DNA of 64,000 nt, taken from Blastomyces gilchristii SLH14081 (Eukaryota; Ascomycota; Eurotiomycetes; Onygenales; Ajellomycetaceae). This document shows positions 38,601 through 47,813 of the stretch, piece by piece (within the stretch, counting starts at the first letter, position 1; each line of letters opens with the position of its first letter). The stretch lies in NCBI RefSeq assembly GCF_000003855.2, contig NW_003101671.1, positions 1,144,154 through 1,208,153 on the forward strand, written 5' to 3'. The notes beneath the pieces are model-generated. The model saw nothing but the letters and a program-made list of their open reading frames with translations. It ran no database searches and was not told the DNA's origin. The translations under genes were made by a program, and so were the position numbers.

Positions 38601-38910
38601 TCTGCTGATTATGTATCAAGTACAGTTGCTGAGGTATCTTTTTGTACTTTTCTGTTGGGGATGGGCCAGATTGAGAGGGGTGGTACAAGGGTGAGACTTG
38701 GCATTGATGTCTAGATACACTGAAGACAGACCGCGGAGGTTGCACTTCAGAAGTGGCTGTTGATTATGTGCTTGATATTATCGCCGAGGTATCTTTTTGT
38801 ATTTTTCTGCTGGGGATGGGCCAGATTGGGAAGGGCGGTACGAGGGTGAGACTTGGTGTTGGTGTTTTGGAACATCAAAGATGGACAGGGTTTTCGCGGA
38901 GGTCACTCCT
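38601..38910 (-). repeat. LINE H 5' UTR: two tandem 155-bp units
   Basis: GAGGTATCTTTTTGTAYTTT recurs at 38631 and 38786, exactly 155 bp apart, and the similarity spans the full period (GGGGATGGGCCAGATTG, GGTAC.AGGGTGAGACTTGG, GCGGAGGT). The unit nearer the 5' end keeps CpG (TCGCCGAGG, GCGGTACGAGG), while the inner one has TTGCTGAGG and GTGGTACAAGG. Such repeated 5' units can act as promoter monomers in LINEs; that role is inferred. Confidence 0.75.
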
Positions 38911-39246
38911 CAGATATCTCCACAACTACAGATCGGGGATCTTCCAAAATCGAGAAGATTGGTGCATATGGCTAGGTCTCTTCACCTTACAATTTGTATG
39001 GCAATTTGGCCCGGGGTTGTGGTGTGGTAGGGGAGAATGGGGGATAATCCCACGCAGGAGTTCTGAACGACGTCTGGTTCACATTTGGCTGGATAACTCC
39101 ACCACCACACGGGGTATGCGGTCGGCGATGGGGTCAAAATGCTCGTATGATCGAGGGCTTTTCGATGGATCTATCGGCGGGTTCTTATTCGAAAAATCGA
39201 GCGAGTTCGTGGTGGAGCGGTTTGAACTATCTTGCTTTGGCTCCTG
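38911..39246 (-). other. Unmutated 5' end of LINE H
   Basis: The outermost 330 or so bases are CpG- and GC-containing and look like ordinary genic DNA. Most LINE copies are 5'-truncated, so this end is probably near single-copy and therefore spared. Confidence 0.65.
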
Positions 39247-39260
39247 CACTTTTCTATATA

Positions 39261-40269
39261 GAAACATAACAGATCTTAAGACTTGTTGAAATTCTGTTAA
39301 CTATCTGTCTGTGAGTTCATATTCAATCTGATAATATGATCATATCTGACTTAGTCAGCTGATTACAGCATCATTTTTTCAGTCACTATTAAAGCTTGAT
39401 AGCTTCAGCAGATCTCTCAGCTTGATATATTTCATACTCAGATTCTCATTCTGCACAGCAGTCTCTGATGATGTGTACACTTCTGAAGAGATCATGAATA
39501 ATCATGATAAGATCTTCAGGTTTAATGTAGTTATCTGTCTGTATAATCATTCAATCTTCTGCTGCAGGCCTAAGATCTGGTTTTCTCTATTCTTAATAAT
39601 GATGATGATTATGTCAGCAAAGCTCTTCATAGTGAATGCTTGATTCACAGCAAATGTCAATTATTGTTTGACTTTCATCTCAGCCTGCTACTGTGTACAC
39701 AAGGCCTTGATCTTGTTTAAAATCCTCATGCATGTACAGAGCTTCAATTCCAGTTCAGCAGTTTCAGCTGCTTTTCTTACTGCTTCAAGTAAACCCTCTG
39801 AGAGATTCTGCATATCTTTCAGTTTAGATAGCAGAGAAGAGTATTGTTTATATTAACTAGAGAAGATATTCATTTCAGTGATTTCTTATTAATTATATGA
39901 TATCTATTATTATATCACTGTATGATTTCTGTTATCATTGTATAACTCTGATGATGATCACTTTCTTCTTTTTTATTCTTCTTTTGAGTAGAGAGCAGAC
40001 TTCTTTAAATCTGATTCACTGCTCTCATTCTCTTTCTCACATCTCATCTATTCACATCTCATATATAATATTCATCTGAGTGTGAAGTTTTCTCTCAACA
40101 AGTAAAGCAGTATTAATCAGATACTCTTTCACTTATCACTCTTTATACACTATCTTTTGAGACATTCTAGAACTACACTGGCATGATAACTATAAATTGC
40201 TTCATAGATAAAATTATCATGCTCTGAAGAAGTCTGCACTTCTCACTGATTTTTAGACATGCTATCAGA
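39261..40269 (-). pseudogene. Gypsy C gag 5' part and leader
   Basis: Resumes after LINE H with the same CpG-free composition and reaches the 5' (right) LTR. By position it is the N-terminal half of gag plus leader; no motif is recognised and short plus-strand ORFs here are shadows. Confidence 0.55.
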
Positions 40270-40456
40270 TGTGATTCAAAGGTTGCTTAAGCCAGCATAT
40301 GATTACAGGTGTACACTGGCATCTTATATATTATACACTAAATTAATTAGCAGCCGCTATGGCCTCTTTACACTCATAAGCAAGTTCAGAAGCGGCCGCG
40401 TTATTATCCGACAGTTGTACGTTCTTCCGAACCACCGTACATTCTTCCGAACCACA
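40270..40456 (-). repeat. Gypsy C right (5') LTR
   Basis: 187 bp. The outer right half keeps CpG (GAAGCGGCCGCGTTATTATC, then two GTACRTTCTTCCGAACCAC units); the inner left half has lost it (CCAGCATATG, GGTGTACACTGGCATC). Confidence 0.93.
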
Positions 40457-40460
40457 CACA

Positions 40461-41060
40461 GATGATCTTAATGAACCCGCGAGAGTACACTATAGAGTGT
40501 AGTGATGCCTGTGAACAGGCTGAGAGAATTCAGAAGATTCAGAAGAAAGCTTATAAATTCTTAAGAAAGGCTCAAGAGTATCAGAAGAGATACTATGACT
40601 TCAAGCATATTATAAAGAGTTTTAAGAAAGATAATAGAGTCTAACTAAGTCTAGAAAACATCATCATATAGAGATCTAGTAAGAAGCTGAATCTCTTACA
40701 GACAGAGTCTTGTAAGATTATGAAGAAAGTTAGCTTACAGTTCTATAGATTAAAACTGTCATCTAAGTTATAGATATACAATGTTTTTTACATCTCTTTG
40801 TTTCATGAATATAAGAAATTCTTAGAAGAGAACTCTGTGACTCATCACTCTATTCATAAAATACTAGAGAGTGAAAGAGAATATCAGATTAAAGAAATTA
40901 TTAACTCAGAGAAGTGAGATTATAAGCTCTGATTCAAGATTCAGTGATAAAAGTATTCTGATAAGATAAATAAGTTCACTTGAGAATTATCTGAGTAGAT
41001 AAGACATCTGCAGAAGCTGAGACATGACTTTTATATTATAAATTCTAATAAGTCAGAATA
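40461..41060 (+). pseudogene. Gypsy B integrase C-terminus and chromodomain
   Basis: Continues the integrase from QMILMNPREYTIECSD, through an open helical stretch (ERIQKIQKKAYKFLRKAQEY), an FHEYKKF segment and a chromodomain (EREYQIKEIINSEK, DYKL, FKIQ, YSDKINKFT; about 40870-40990) whose three expected Trp codons read as TGA. Chromodomain integrases bind methylated H3 tails and direct insertion to heterochromatin (family knowledge). Confidence 0.8.
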
Positions 41061-42898
41061 ATATAATCTTTACTAAGAATTTAGTTATAATAAAGATATT
41101 AACACTGTTATTTATAAACTCTAGTCTATAAAATAATAAGTTTCTACTGAGATGAACAGTCTGCAGTGTATGTAAGAAAAGAAGAAATTATATTCTTATT
41201 AAAGTTAAAAAATAAGAAAATAAACAGAGCTGTGAACATAATTTAGAGATTAATAAAGAAAAAATAAAGAAAACTCACATTCATACTCTTAATATCTATG
41301 ATACTCAATCTTCTTATAACTATCAATTTCTTTCTTCAAAGAAGTAGAGAGTATTATATCTGTGATACAGATAATTATTGCATTTGACATGAAGACTGTC
41401 AGAAATGCACAGACTTCAGAGAAGCTGAATATCAGAGTATACATAGTTGCAGCAGAGTCTTGAAGACTGACTGTCTGTATATGTAATCAGATATCTCTTA
41501 TAAAGCTGTGTTCACTCTCTCAGTTGTGCTGAAGTATTCAGCCTGAAAATAATTAAGATATGAAGAGAGAGCTCATCTGCTCAGATTAACTCTTATCATG
41601 AATTCATGACATTCACATTGTCTTGATTACTCAGATTTTATAAGTATCTGAGAACTCATCTTTCATTGACAATGAGATTGTGAAAATACACTGTAATGTG
41701 AGAATCATTGATAGAGAATCTAGATATATTTGCATATACCTGATCAGAGATTGTGCAGGTAGAAAGAGAATAATCATAGATCTGTAAGACTGCAGAAGAC
41801 ACTGATAATATCAGAAGCTTTACAAGAACTGTCAGCTAGAGTCTGTAAGGAATTACTTATAAGAAGACTTACAGCAAAGAGAGAGACTGTGCTGCTTAAA
41901 GTCAGAAGCTGGTCTGAGAAAGGCATGAAGTTAGCCACTGGCTCAAAGATCAGATACAGTGATAGAGCTGAGAAAGATGAAGACACAGTTATAAGCAGCA
42001 GTGTCTCTGCTTCATCAGCCAGTAAAAAGTGATCAGAGAAGTTGTGAGAACACTCATGAGAAGCTTAACAGCAGTCAGATATTATTATAAAGATATTGAA
42101 ATTAAAAAAAAAATTTTATTCTTGAGAAGTTCTTGAATTAATATACAGATATTGTTAGAAACACTCTCTCTCTGTTATCTGAGTGAAAACACTTTATGAA
42201 TAAATGAGAATACTCACAGTTTGTGAGATGAGAGCTGTTATAGAAAAAGAGAAAAGAAGGTAAGATTTTACAGACAGATCTGAGATATTTATACTACTCT
42301 AAAGAGATTTGCTTACACTGTAGATAATCTCATAGAATAGTCAGATTACTCTAGTAAACAAGAGTGATTATGAATTACAGGCCTGAATCTTTCTATGTGA
42401 CTATAAAGAGTGATTACAGACTGTGAATATCTTAATTCTATAATTCTACAGAGTTAGTGAAAGAATGAAAAATTCCTCACAATTCTACAGTGTTAAAGAA
42501 CAATGATTCATGAAAATGAGTGAAAGATTAACTTATGAATACTTCTCTTTGATAAGAATAATCTCATAGAGAGTGATTCATCTGTGAGATGAATCTATGT
42601 AATGATTACACAAGAATCTTATAAAAATAATTAAGAGTCAACTGAAACCCTTCTATATAAAAGATGTGAGATGAATCTGTGTGATAGTTAGAGAAGAATC
42701 TGTAGATTATAAAGAATCTTATAGAATAAGAAACTGAGTGATAGACTCTTTTCTCTTCACAGTAATAAGAGATTTTTTCTCACTGAGATTTTTATAGATG
42801 TGAAGAGTTTTTAGTGAGTATCACTGCAGTGCTGAGCTGATTCTATGAAGTCACTCAGTGAAAGGCTTCACAGATGAAGTCTTAGAGAGAGAAGAGTA
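41061..42898 (-). other. Gypsy B region between chromodomain and 3' LTR, possible antisense ORF
   Basis: About 1.8 kb not needed for gag-pol. The largest open piece (41774-41986, minus strand) is Ser/Leu-rich (MSSSFSALSLYLIFEPVANF...). Strand and place match the antisense ORFs of Gypsy A and C, but decay is too strong to call a gene. Confidence 0.3.
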
Positions 42899-43156
42899 TG
42901 TAAGAAATTCTACTTCTTACAGATTCTTTATCTCTATTTCTATCTCTTATATAATTAATAGAGCTAGCAGCTCTTGACTACACACAACTATATAGACTGA
43001 AGTTCATGAATACTATTCACAACTCAGCTTGAATGCTATTATACATTTGACTCTCACATTTTATCTTTCTACTGTGAATACTTCTAGTAGTTAACAGTAC
43101 ATATCACATCAAGCTGCAAACACCTGAATAATCATCTGCGAGCACTTATTCTTACA
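42899..43156 (+). repeat. Gypsy B 3' LTR
   Basis: 258 bp from TGTAAG to CTTACA. The left part is decayed, while the right end keeps TCTGCGAGCAC against CCTGCAAGCAC in the 5' LTR. TAATT follows at 43157-43161. Confidence 0.93.
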
Positions 43157-43161
43157 TAATT

Positions 43162-43421
43162 ATAGAAATTCTCTTTAAATACTGTTCATATTCTCTCTCT
43201 TTAGATAGTTCACTTATTTACAAGTCTATAAGAGATTCAAGCTTTTCTCTTCAGAGAGATATCTTCTCATGATCAACTTTTTCAACATTTAATAAAGAAA
43301 ATTGATTTTTAATCAGTGAGTATAGTCTGTATAGTTGAGAGAGTATTTTCTTTAAAGAATTATTTTCATTTCAATCAAGAAATCTATTTCAATCCAGTTC
43401 ATTTCCAGAGTTAATTGATGA
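43162..43421 (-). mobile_element. LINE G, right part
   Basis: Continues LINE G exactly where it stopped at 20031 (ATAGAAATTCTCTTTAAATA), and ends, 5'-truncated, at GAGTTAATTGATG. The duplication ATTAGAAGATATTA follows. Confidence 0.88.
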
Positions 43422-43633
43422 ATTAGAAGATATTAAAATACTGTAATTTATAAAGAGTTTTTATATTCTGAGCTGAAATTTTCTGATTTTACATATCTGA
43501 AATTAATCAATGTATCATAGTTAACTCTATAGATATTAGAAAAACTCTGAGATCTAAAAGTTCTCAGGTAGATGTTATAGTATCTGACTATATATATCTA
43601 TAATTGAAGAATAATAATAATAACAATAATCTA
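43422..43633 (+). mobile_element. LINE F, right part
   Basis: The remaining 3' UTR of LINE F with terminal hairpins (CTGAGATCTAAAAGTTCTCAGG) and an AAT tail ending at 43633. The first 14 bases are the duplicated target of LINE G. Confidence 0.85.
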
Positions 43634-43975
43634 TCAGAAACTCAAGTAGCTATAAGAAAATAACTGAATTCAGAAATATCTAAATGTGAAGAGATGAAAA
43701 TTGATCAGATATAATCTGTTAAAACAGTTATATACTATCTTTTAATAATTTTATTTTATTATAGTCTCTCTTTACTTTACTTTTTCTTTTCTGTTCTTTT
43801 CTATCTACTTATTTAATATGTCTATCTTTAAGACTTTGTTCTCTTTCTTTTGTCATGATATTTTCAAATGATTTCAAAGTATTAGAAGATGTTAACATAC
43901 TGTAATTTATAAAGAGTTTTTATATTCTGAGCTAAAATTTTCTGATTTTGTATATCTGAAATTAATAAATGTATA
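43634..43975 (+). mobile_element. LINE I, left part
   Basis: Another plus-strand LINE 3' fragment, beginning in the last codons of ORF2 (CTATCAGAAACTCAAG) directly after the tail of LINE F. It is interrupted at AATGTATA by a DNA transposon and resumes at 46040. Confidence 0.82.
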
Positions 43976-44196
43976 ACCGTGTCATGCTTACTCACTCTCT
44001 CTAGTGAGTGTGTCACAGTGTACAGAAAATCACATTATACAGAAAATATTTTAAATATAGTAATCTTTAAAAATTAATTAATAATTATTATTATATCTAT
44101 CTACAATATAAAGATTATCTATATACTTATTAGAAGATGTAGAATTCACTGTAGATTAAGATTCTATAGAATTATCTTATTATAGTTAAGTAACTA

Positions 44197-44698
44197 GACT
44201 GACCATGTGACCGTGTCTGAGACCAGAACCAGATTTTTTAATAGTTTCATTATCAATTCAACTGATTTCATTACACAGTTTTAACATTAGATAGTAGTCT
44301 CATACTGTTTTAGTGAGACTTACTGTCTACTCTTGTCACATTTTTCAAATGAGACTATGATTTTCACTTCTCAATTTAAATTATTTTTATTGCTTTAAAT
44401 GACTTTAAATCTCATTTGAGTATTACTAAAAAGCATTACTTTTTAAAAAATTAAAAATAGTCTAAAAAAAACCTTAAAATGTCTAAAAATAGTAACTTTA
44501 TGCCAAGAATGAAACTAAATGAGATTAAATGAGATCACTTTCTCATTTTTTTCAAGTAATGATTTCATTTTAAGATCTGATATATAGTCACTTTGCATGT
44601 TTTTTTAATAGCTAGTCCCAGCGGGATTCACGCCAAGAAATGTATAAGATCAGATCAAATGAGATTAAATGTGAAATTTATAGTCTCAGTGACCAGTC
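44197..44698. mobile_element. Possible MITE-like insertion in the Fot1-like element
   Basis: About 500 bp between the transposase end and the left terminal repeat. It begins GACTGACC and ends GGTCACTGAGAC/GACTG in inverted sense (CAGTC), with TA on both sides and CTGAGAC near both ends. The middle is AT-rich with repeated AAATGAGATTAAATGAGAT. Inverted repeats are imperfect, so this is tentative. Confidence 0.3.
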
Positions 44699-44779
44699 TA
44701 TAAGTGACTGTAGATTTTATAGATTTGATTTCAATTAACTAAAGATTCTTATTAAATATCTTTTTCATCTCATCTACTC

Positions 44780-45913
44780 TACAGATTATAATCTTGCAAT
44801 TGACATTCTTAATAGTGAGAACTTCATCTACTTGCACCTGTCTGTAGAAGAATTTAATAACTTAATATCTATTTACTTAATAATAATCTGTAAGTTCACT
44901 CTTACAGTGCATGTTCAATTCTGTCTGAATCATACTACTCTTGAAGATCTTGTTCAACTGTCTTGTCAAATCAGATGTAAGAGTATTCTTTACATCTTCT
45001 AAGATCTTGACTGCTGTATTGATTTAATGATGTAGTTTTGCAACTATCTCTGAAGAGATTAATTGCAAAGAGACAGTTAATGATTAATCTGCAGATGATG
45101 AGATAAAGTGATTATATATATTATTATCATCATTATATATATTGAGATCTGAGGTATTATCAATAATAAGAGATCTCAATCAATTGAGAATTATATTGTG
45201 ATTAACTGAATACATTTCACAGTTAGCAAAGTCAGCTCTCACAGTATAATTAATGAATTCAATACTATATTATCTGCACTGACACACTTTATTACTGTTA
45301 TTAACTCACAGAAGTATAATGACTGTATGATAGAATTCATATCTCTAAAGACAGTTATAACTCACTATTTATATTCTTCTTCTTCTTGAAATTTACTCTC
45401 ATCAAAGTTGTAGATATCACATTGAAAAAAATGATATTAATTAAAGACAGCTTTATATTAATTAAATTAGTTAATAATGAAGCTTATATTCTTATAAAAC
45501 ACTTATTTTAAATTCATGAGCTTTTGCTTGATCTGTTTATAATCTGACAGATGTTTGATAAATTAATATACTCATATCTTACTTACTGTGAGAGATGCAG
45601 TCTCTGAATCTGTATAATACTATCTTAATATACAGTTTATAATGACTTCAATATACTTAATAATAAATAAGTAAAAATTAATATTTAACTGATGAATTCA
45701 TATCTTAATTATCTCTTTCTGACTGTCATTTAATACTCTATTCAGTGAAACTCTTATAGTTCTTGATTTCTTCTCATTAATTCTCTTATATAAGATAATA
45801 TATGAGACTTTGAATTCTTATAACAGAGATGTGATTTTTAATTTTAAATTACTTTTATACATGTCAACAGCTCTTTGTAACTGCTTCTCAGTGTAATTAG
45901 AAGATTTAGACAT
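44780..45913 (-). pseudogene. Fot1/pogo-like transposase, decayed
   Basis: Met at 45913 starts SSNYTEKQLQRAVDMYKSNL, a helix-turn-helix of the psq type, followed by LYKRINEKKSRTIRVSLNR and a CENP-B-like second DNA-binding part (TVSKI(stop)VY(stop)FIKHLSD). The first catalytic Asp box is readable at about 45385-45422 (DIYNFDESKFQE). Later DDE residues are lost in decay. The C-terminal part has IFKSSMIQTELNMHCKSEL. Many TGA/TAA stops. Confidence 0.8.
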
Positions 45914-46039
45914 GATTATAATTAATAATAATTATTTAAAGATGAAGAATAAAGATATTGAAAATATTTTCTATACAGTGTGATTTTTCATACACTGTGA
46001 TACACTCACTAGAGAGAGTGAGTAAGCATAACACAGTTA

Positions 46040-46150
46040 ATAGTTAACTTTATAAATATTAGAAAAACCCTAAGAACTAAAAGTTCTCAGATAGATGTCA
46101 TAGTCTCTGACTGCATACATCTATAATTGAAGAATAATAATAATAATAAT
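46040..46150 (+). mobile_element. LINE I, right part and isochore end
   Basis: Resumes with TAGTTAAC region, terminal hairpins and an AAT tail ending at 46150. The next base starts normal-composition DNA, so this is a sharp right border of the isochore. Confidence 0.85.
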
Positions 46151-46414
46151 GAACAATCAACCCTACGTTCTTCCGGTATGGGTTTGTTCTGGCCTTACCG
46201 CTTAGATAACTAAGCCTGTTTTTCTGCCGGCAGAATCTCTTATCGCGCTCACCGCCTTTGAGGCACCTGCCAGCCTCCAGCCCGAACCCTGACTTGGTCC
46301 ATTCGCAATTAAATACTGGGCATATCTCTTTTATCCGGGGAGACTCTGAGTGCGGCATGCTACTAGTCTGTTAAATCCCATTGAATTTGCTATCCCAATT
46401 AAATATTATTGAGG

Positions 46415-47548
46415 ATGGCCGATCCTCCAAATCGCAAACTGGTGCAGACCGTGCTCAATCTCCACCCGGAGCGGAGACGGGATCTCGGGACCTCCCGCTC
46501 CCCATATTTCGTCCGCCAGTCCCCAAACGGCGATGTAGCAAACGGCCTTTCGAATGACTCCCAAGACAGGATGGAGGATATACAACCTACTCCACCCAGA
46601 CTGCAGTCACAGGAGGTATCCAACATCAGCACATCCACAGATTCAAGCTACGACGCGGGCCTAGAGCGGAAACGCGCAATTCAAGCCCGCCGCAAGGAAC
46701 TCTCCGCCATAGCTGCTGAAACCACCTCCTTACTCCCCAATATCCTTGCCACCGCTCCTCATGCCCCTCCGAAGGGATACCTGTACGCCCCTCCACAGCC
46801 GCCCCGCCTCTCCCATCACTTCTGTCCGAACCTTCCTCCCACTGCCATCCGCATCCACGACGCAGACACCTTCGACACAGCCATTGGCTTAGAAGAATGC
46901 TCCAAGTTCATCACTATTAAGGACAAAAAGCCAGTATGCGTGCTGAACATGGCAAATGCGCACAATGCAGGCGGAGGCTGGAAGCGGGGGGCTTTGGCGC
47001 AGGAAGAAGCGCTCTGTTATCGAAGCAGTCTCAGCTTCTCTTTAAAGTTACGCTATTATCCGCTTCCGGAGATGGGGGCGATATACTCCCCGACAGTGCT
47101 AGTGATTCGGGCAAACATGGATGAAGGCGAGCATAAGCTGCTCGATTTGTCGCAGCCGGACAAGCTGCCCGTTGTCAGTGTGATTAGTGTAGCAGCGCTC
47201 TGTGTACCAGATGTTAGGACGAGGGAAGTGCCAGGATTGGGAGTTAGGCAGGTTTATAAAAACCCTACCGATCGCGAAATCATGAAGGAGAAGATGAGAG
47301 TGGCTCTGCGGACTGCGGTAGTGAATCAACACCGGAGATTGGTGTTGGGGGCCCTGGGTTGTGGAGCGTTCGCAAATCCGAAGGAGGAGGTAGCGGATTG
47401 TTGGGCTGAGGTCTTTCAGGAACGGGAATTCAGTGGTGGGTGGTGGGAAAGTATCATATTTGCTGTGATGGATGATCGGGGTGAGGGGGAAGACGGGGAC
47501 GGCAATTTTGGGGTGTTTTATCGAAGACTAAATGGAGTGCTTGTTTAA
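46415..47548 (+). CDS. Microbial-type poly(ADP-ribose) glycohydrolase-like protein
   Basis: Single-exon gene for 377 residues, start ATG 46415, the first ATG of the frame. The signature of microbial-type PARG macro-like domains, GGG followed by QEE, is complete: VCVLNMANAHNAGGGWKRGA then LAQEEALCYRSSL (residues about 172-205). After it come the typical YYPLPE, IYSPTVLVIR, VVSVISVAAL and the C-terminal ALGCGAFANPKEEVADCWAEV stretch. Known family members bind or remove ADP-ribose from proteins. The first 130 residues are Ser/Pro-rich and probably disordered. No targeting signal is seen. It begins only 264 bp from the transposon block yet has normal codon use and no stops. The function as an active hydrolase is inferred from the intact motif. 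Confidence 0.85.
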   Translation: MADPPNRKLVQTVLNLHPERRRDLGTSRSPYFVRQSPNGDVANGLSNDSQDRMEDIQPTPPRLQSQEVSNISTSTDSSYDAGLERKRAIQARRKELSAIAAETTSLLPNILATAPHAPPKGYLYAPPQPPRLSHHFCPNLPPTAIRIHDADTFDTAIGLEECSKFITIKDKKPVCVLNMANAHNAGGGWKRGALAQEEALCYRSSLSFSLKLRYYPLPEMGAIYSPTVLVIRANMDEGEHKLLDLSQPDKLPVVSVISVAALCVPDVRTREVPGLGVRQVYKNPTDREIMKEKMRVALRTAVVNQHRRLVLGALGCGAFANPKEEVADCWAEVFQEREFSGGWWESIIFAVMDDRGEGEDGDGNFGVFYRRLNGVLV

Positions 47549-47813
47549 GGTTGATATGTATACCCAGATACCCTTGATTCATAGCAGGGGATAGTTTTGC
47601 GCACTCCTCTATTATAGATCGTCTTGTGTTTTATATCGACGACTAACCAACGAAAGAAAACACGGACAATAGATGAGGGGAGATGTTCAGCCATGGGCAG
47701 GCAAACTACTGAACGAAGGATATATGGCTCACGAATTATGAAATAGCGAAACCGGCTAACGTCTCGATTATTGTGCTTTGATTTATCAAATATGCAACTG
47801 AATTCTTCCCTGA

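Larger units (their letters stand above)
31629..39246 (-). mobile_element. LINE H: full-length Tad1/I-like LINE with 14-bp target duplication
   Basis: 7618-bp element inserted in gag of Gypsy C, flanked by CACTTTTCTATATA on both sides (31615-31628 and 39247-39260). On the minus strand it has a 5' UTR of about 1.6 kb, ORF1 with cysteine knuckles, ORF2 with endonuclease, RT and RNase H, a 3' UTR of about 390 bp with two hairpins and an AAT tail. This layout (APE-type endonuclease, RT, C-terminal RNase H and a knuckle-bearing ORF1) is that of the Tad1/I superfamily. It is the reference for all LINE fragments here and the youngest member of the nested stack. Both ORFs carry stops of the TGA-for-TGG type. 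Confidence 0.93.
24583..40456 (-). mobile_element. Gypsy C: Ty3/gypsy retrotransposon inserted in Gypsy B integrase
   Basis: Two 187-bp LTRs (24583-24769 and 40270-40456) flank the element; the ends are TGTG and CACA. CACA is repeated outside at 24579-24582 and 40457-40460, and the interrupted integrase frame of Gypsy B (THS then QMILMN) becomes continuous when the element is removed. Pol and gag lie on the minus strand. The polypurine tract (GGTGAGAGAGAA on the minus strand) adjoins the left, i.e. 3', LTR. LINE H is inserted in gag. Without LINE H the element is about 8.2 kb, longer than needed for gag-pol because of a region of about 3 kb with an antisense gene next to the 3' LTR. Confidence 0.92.
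20032..43156 (+). mobile_element. Gypsy B: Ty3/gypsy retrotransposon with nested insertions
   Basis: 258-bp LTRs starting TGTAAG and ending CTTACA lie at 20032-20289 and 42899-43156. A 5-bp duplication, TAATT, flanks the pair (20027-20031 and 43157-43161), and the LINE G sequence is continuous across it. Coding order on the plus strand is gag, RT, RNase H, integrase, chromodomain. Gypsy C is inserted in the integrase at 24583-40456; without it Gypsy B is about 7.25 kb. A polypurine tract (GAGAGAGAAGAGTA) directly precedes the 3' LTR. Confidence 0.93.
43976..46037 (-). mobile_element. Pogo/Fot1-like DNA transposon
   Basis: 2062-bp element with 77-bp terminal inverted repeats (43976-44052 and 45961-46037; start ACCGTGTCATGCTTACTCAC) and TA at both sides (43974-43975 and 46038-46039). 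Removing it restores the LINE sequence AATGTATAATAGTTAAC. It encodes a decayed transposase on the minus strand. TA duplication plus a pogo-type transposase places it in the Tc1/mariner superfamily, Fot1/pogo group. Confidence 0.9.

Noticed and set aside
40259..40644. Two open frames around the right LTR of Gypsy C taken as genes
   Set aside because: The first lies within the LTR; the second is the surviving part of Gypsy B integrase.
4016..46150. CRISPR array, prophage, bacterial operon or biosynthetic gene cluster
   Set aside because: No regularly spaced repeats, no bacterial gene organisation and no biosynthetic enzymes; every recognisable part belongs to transposable elements.
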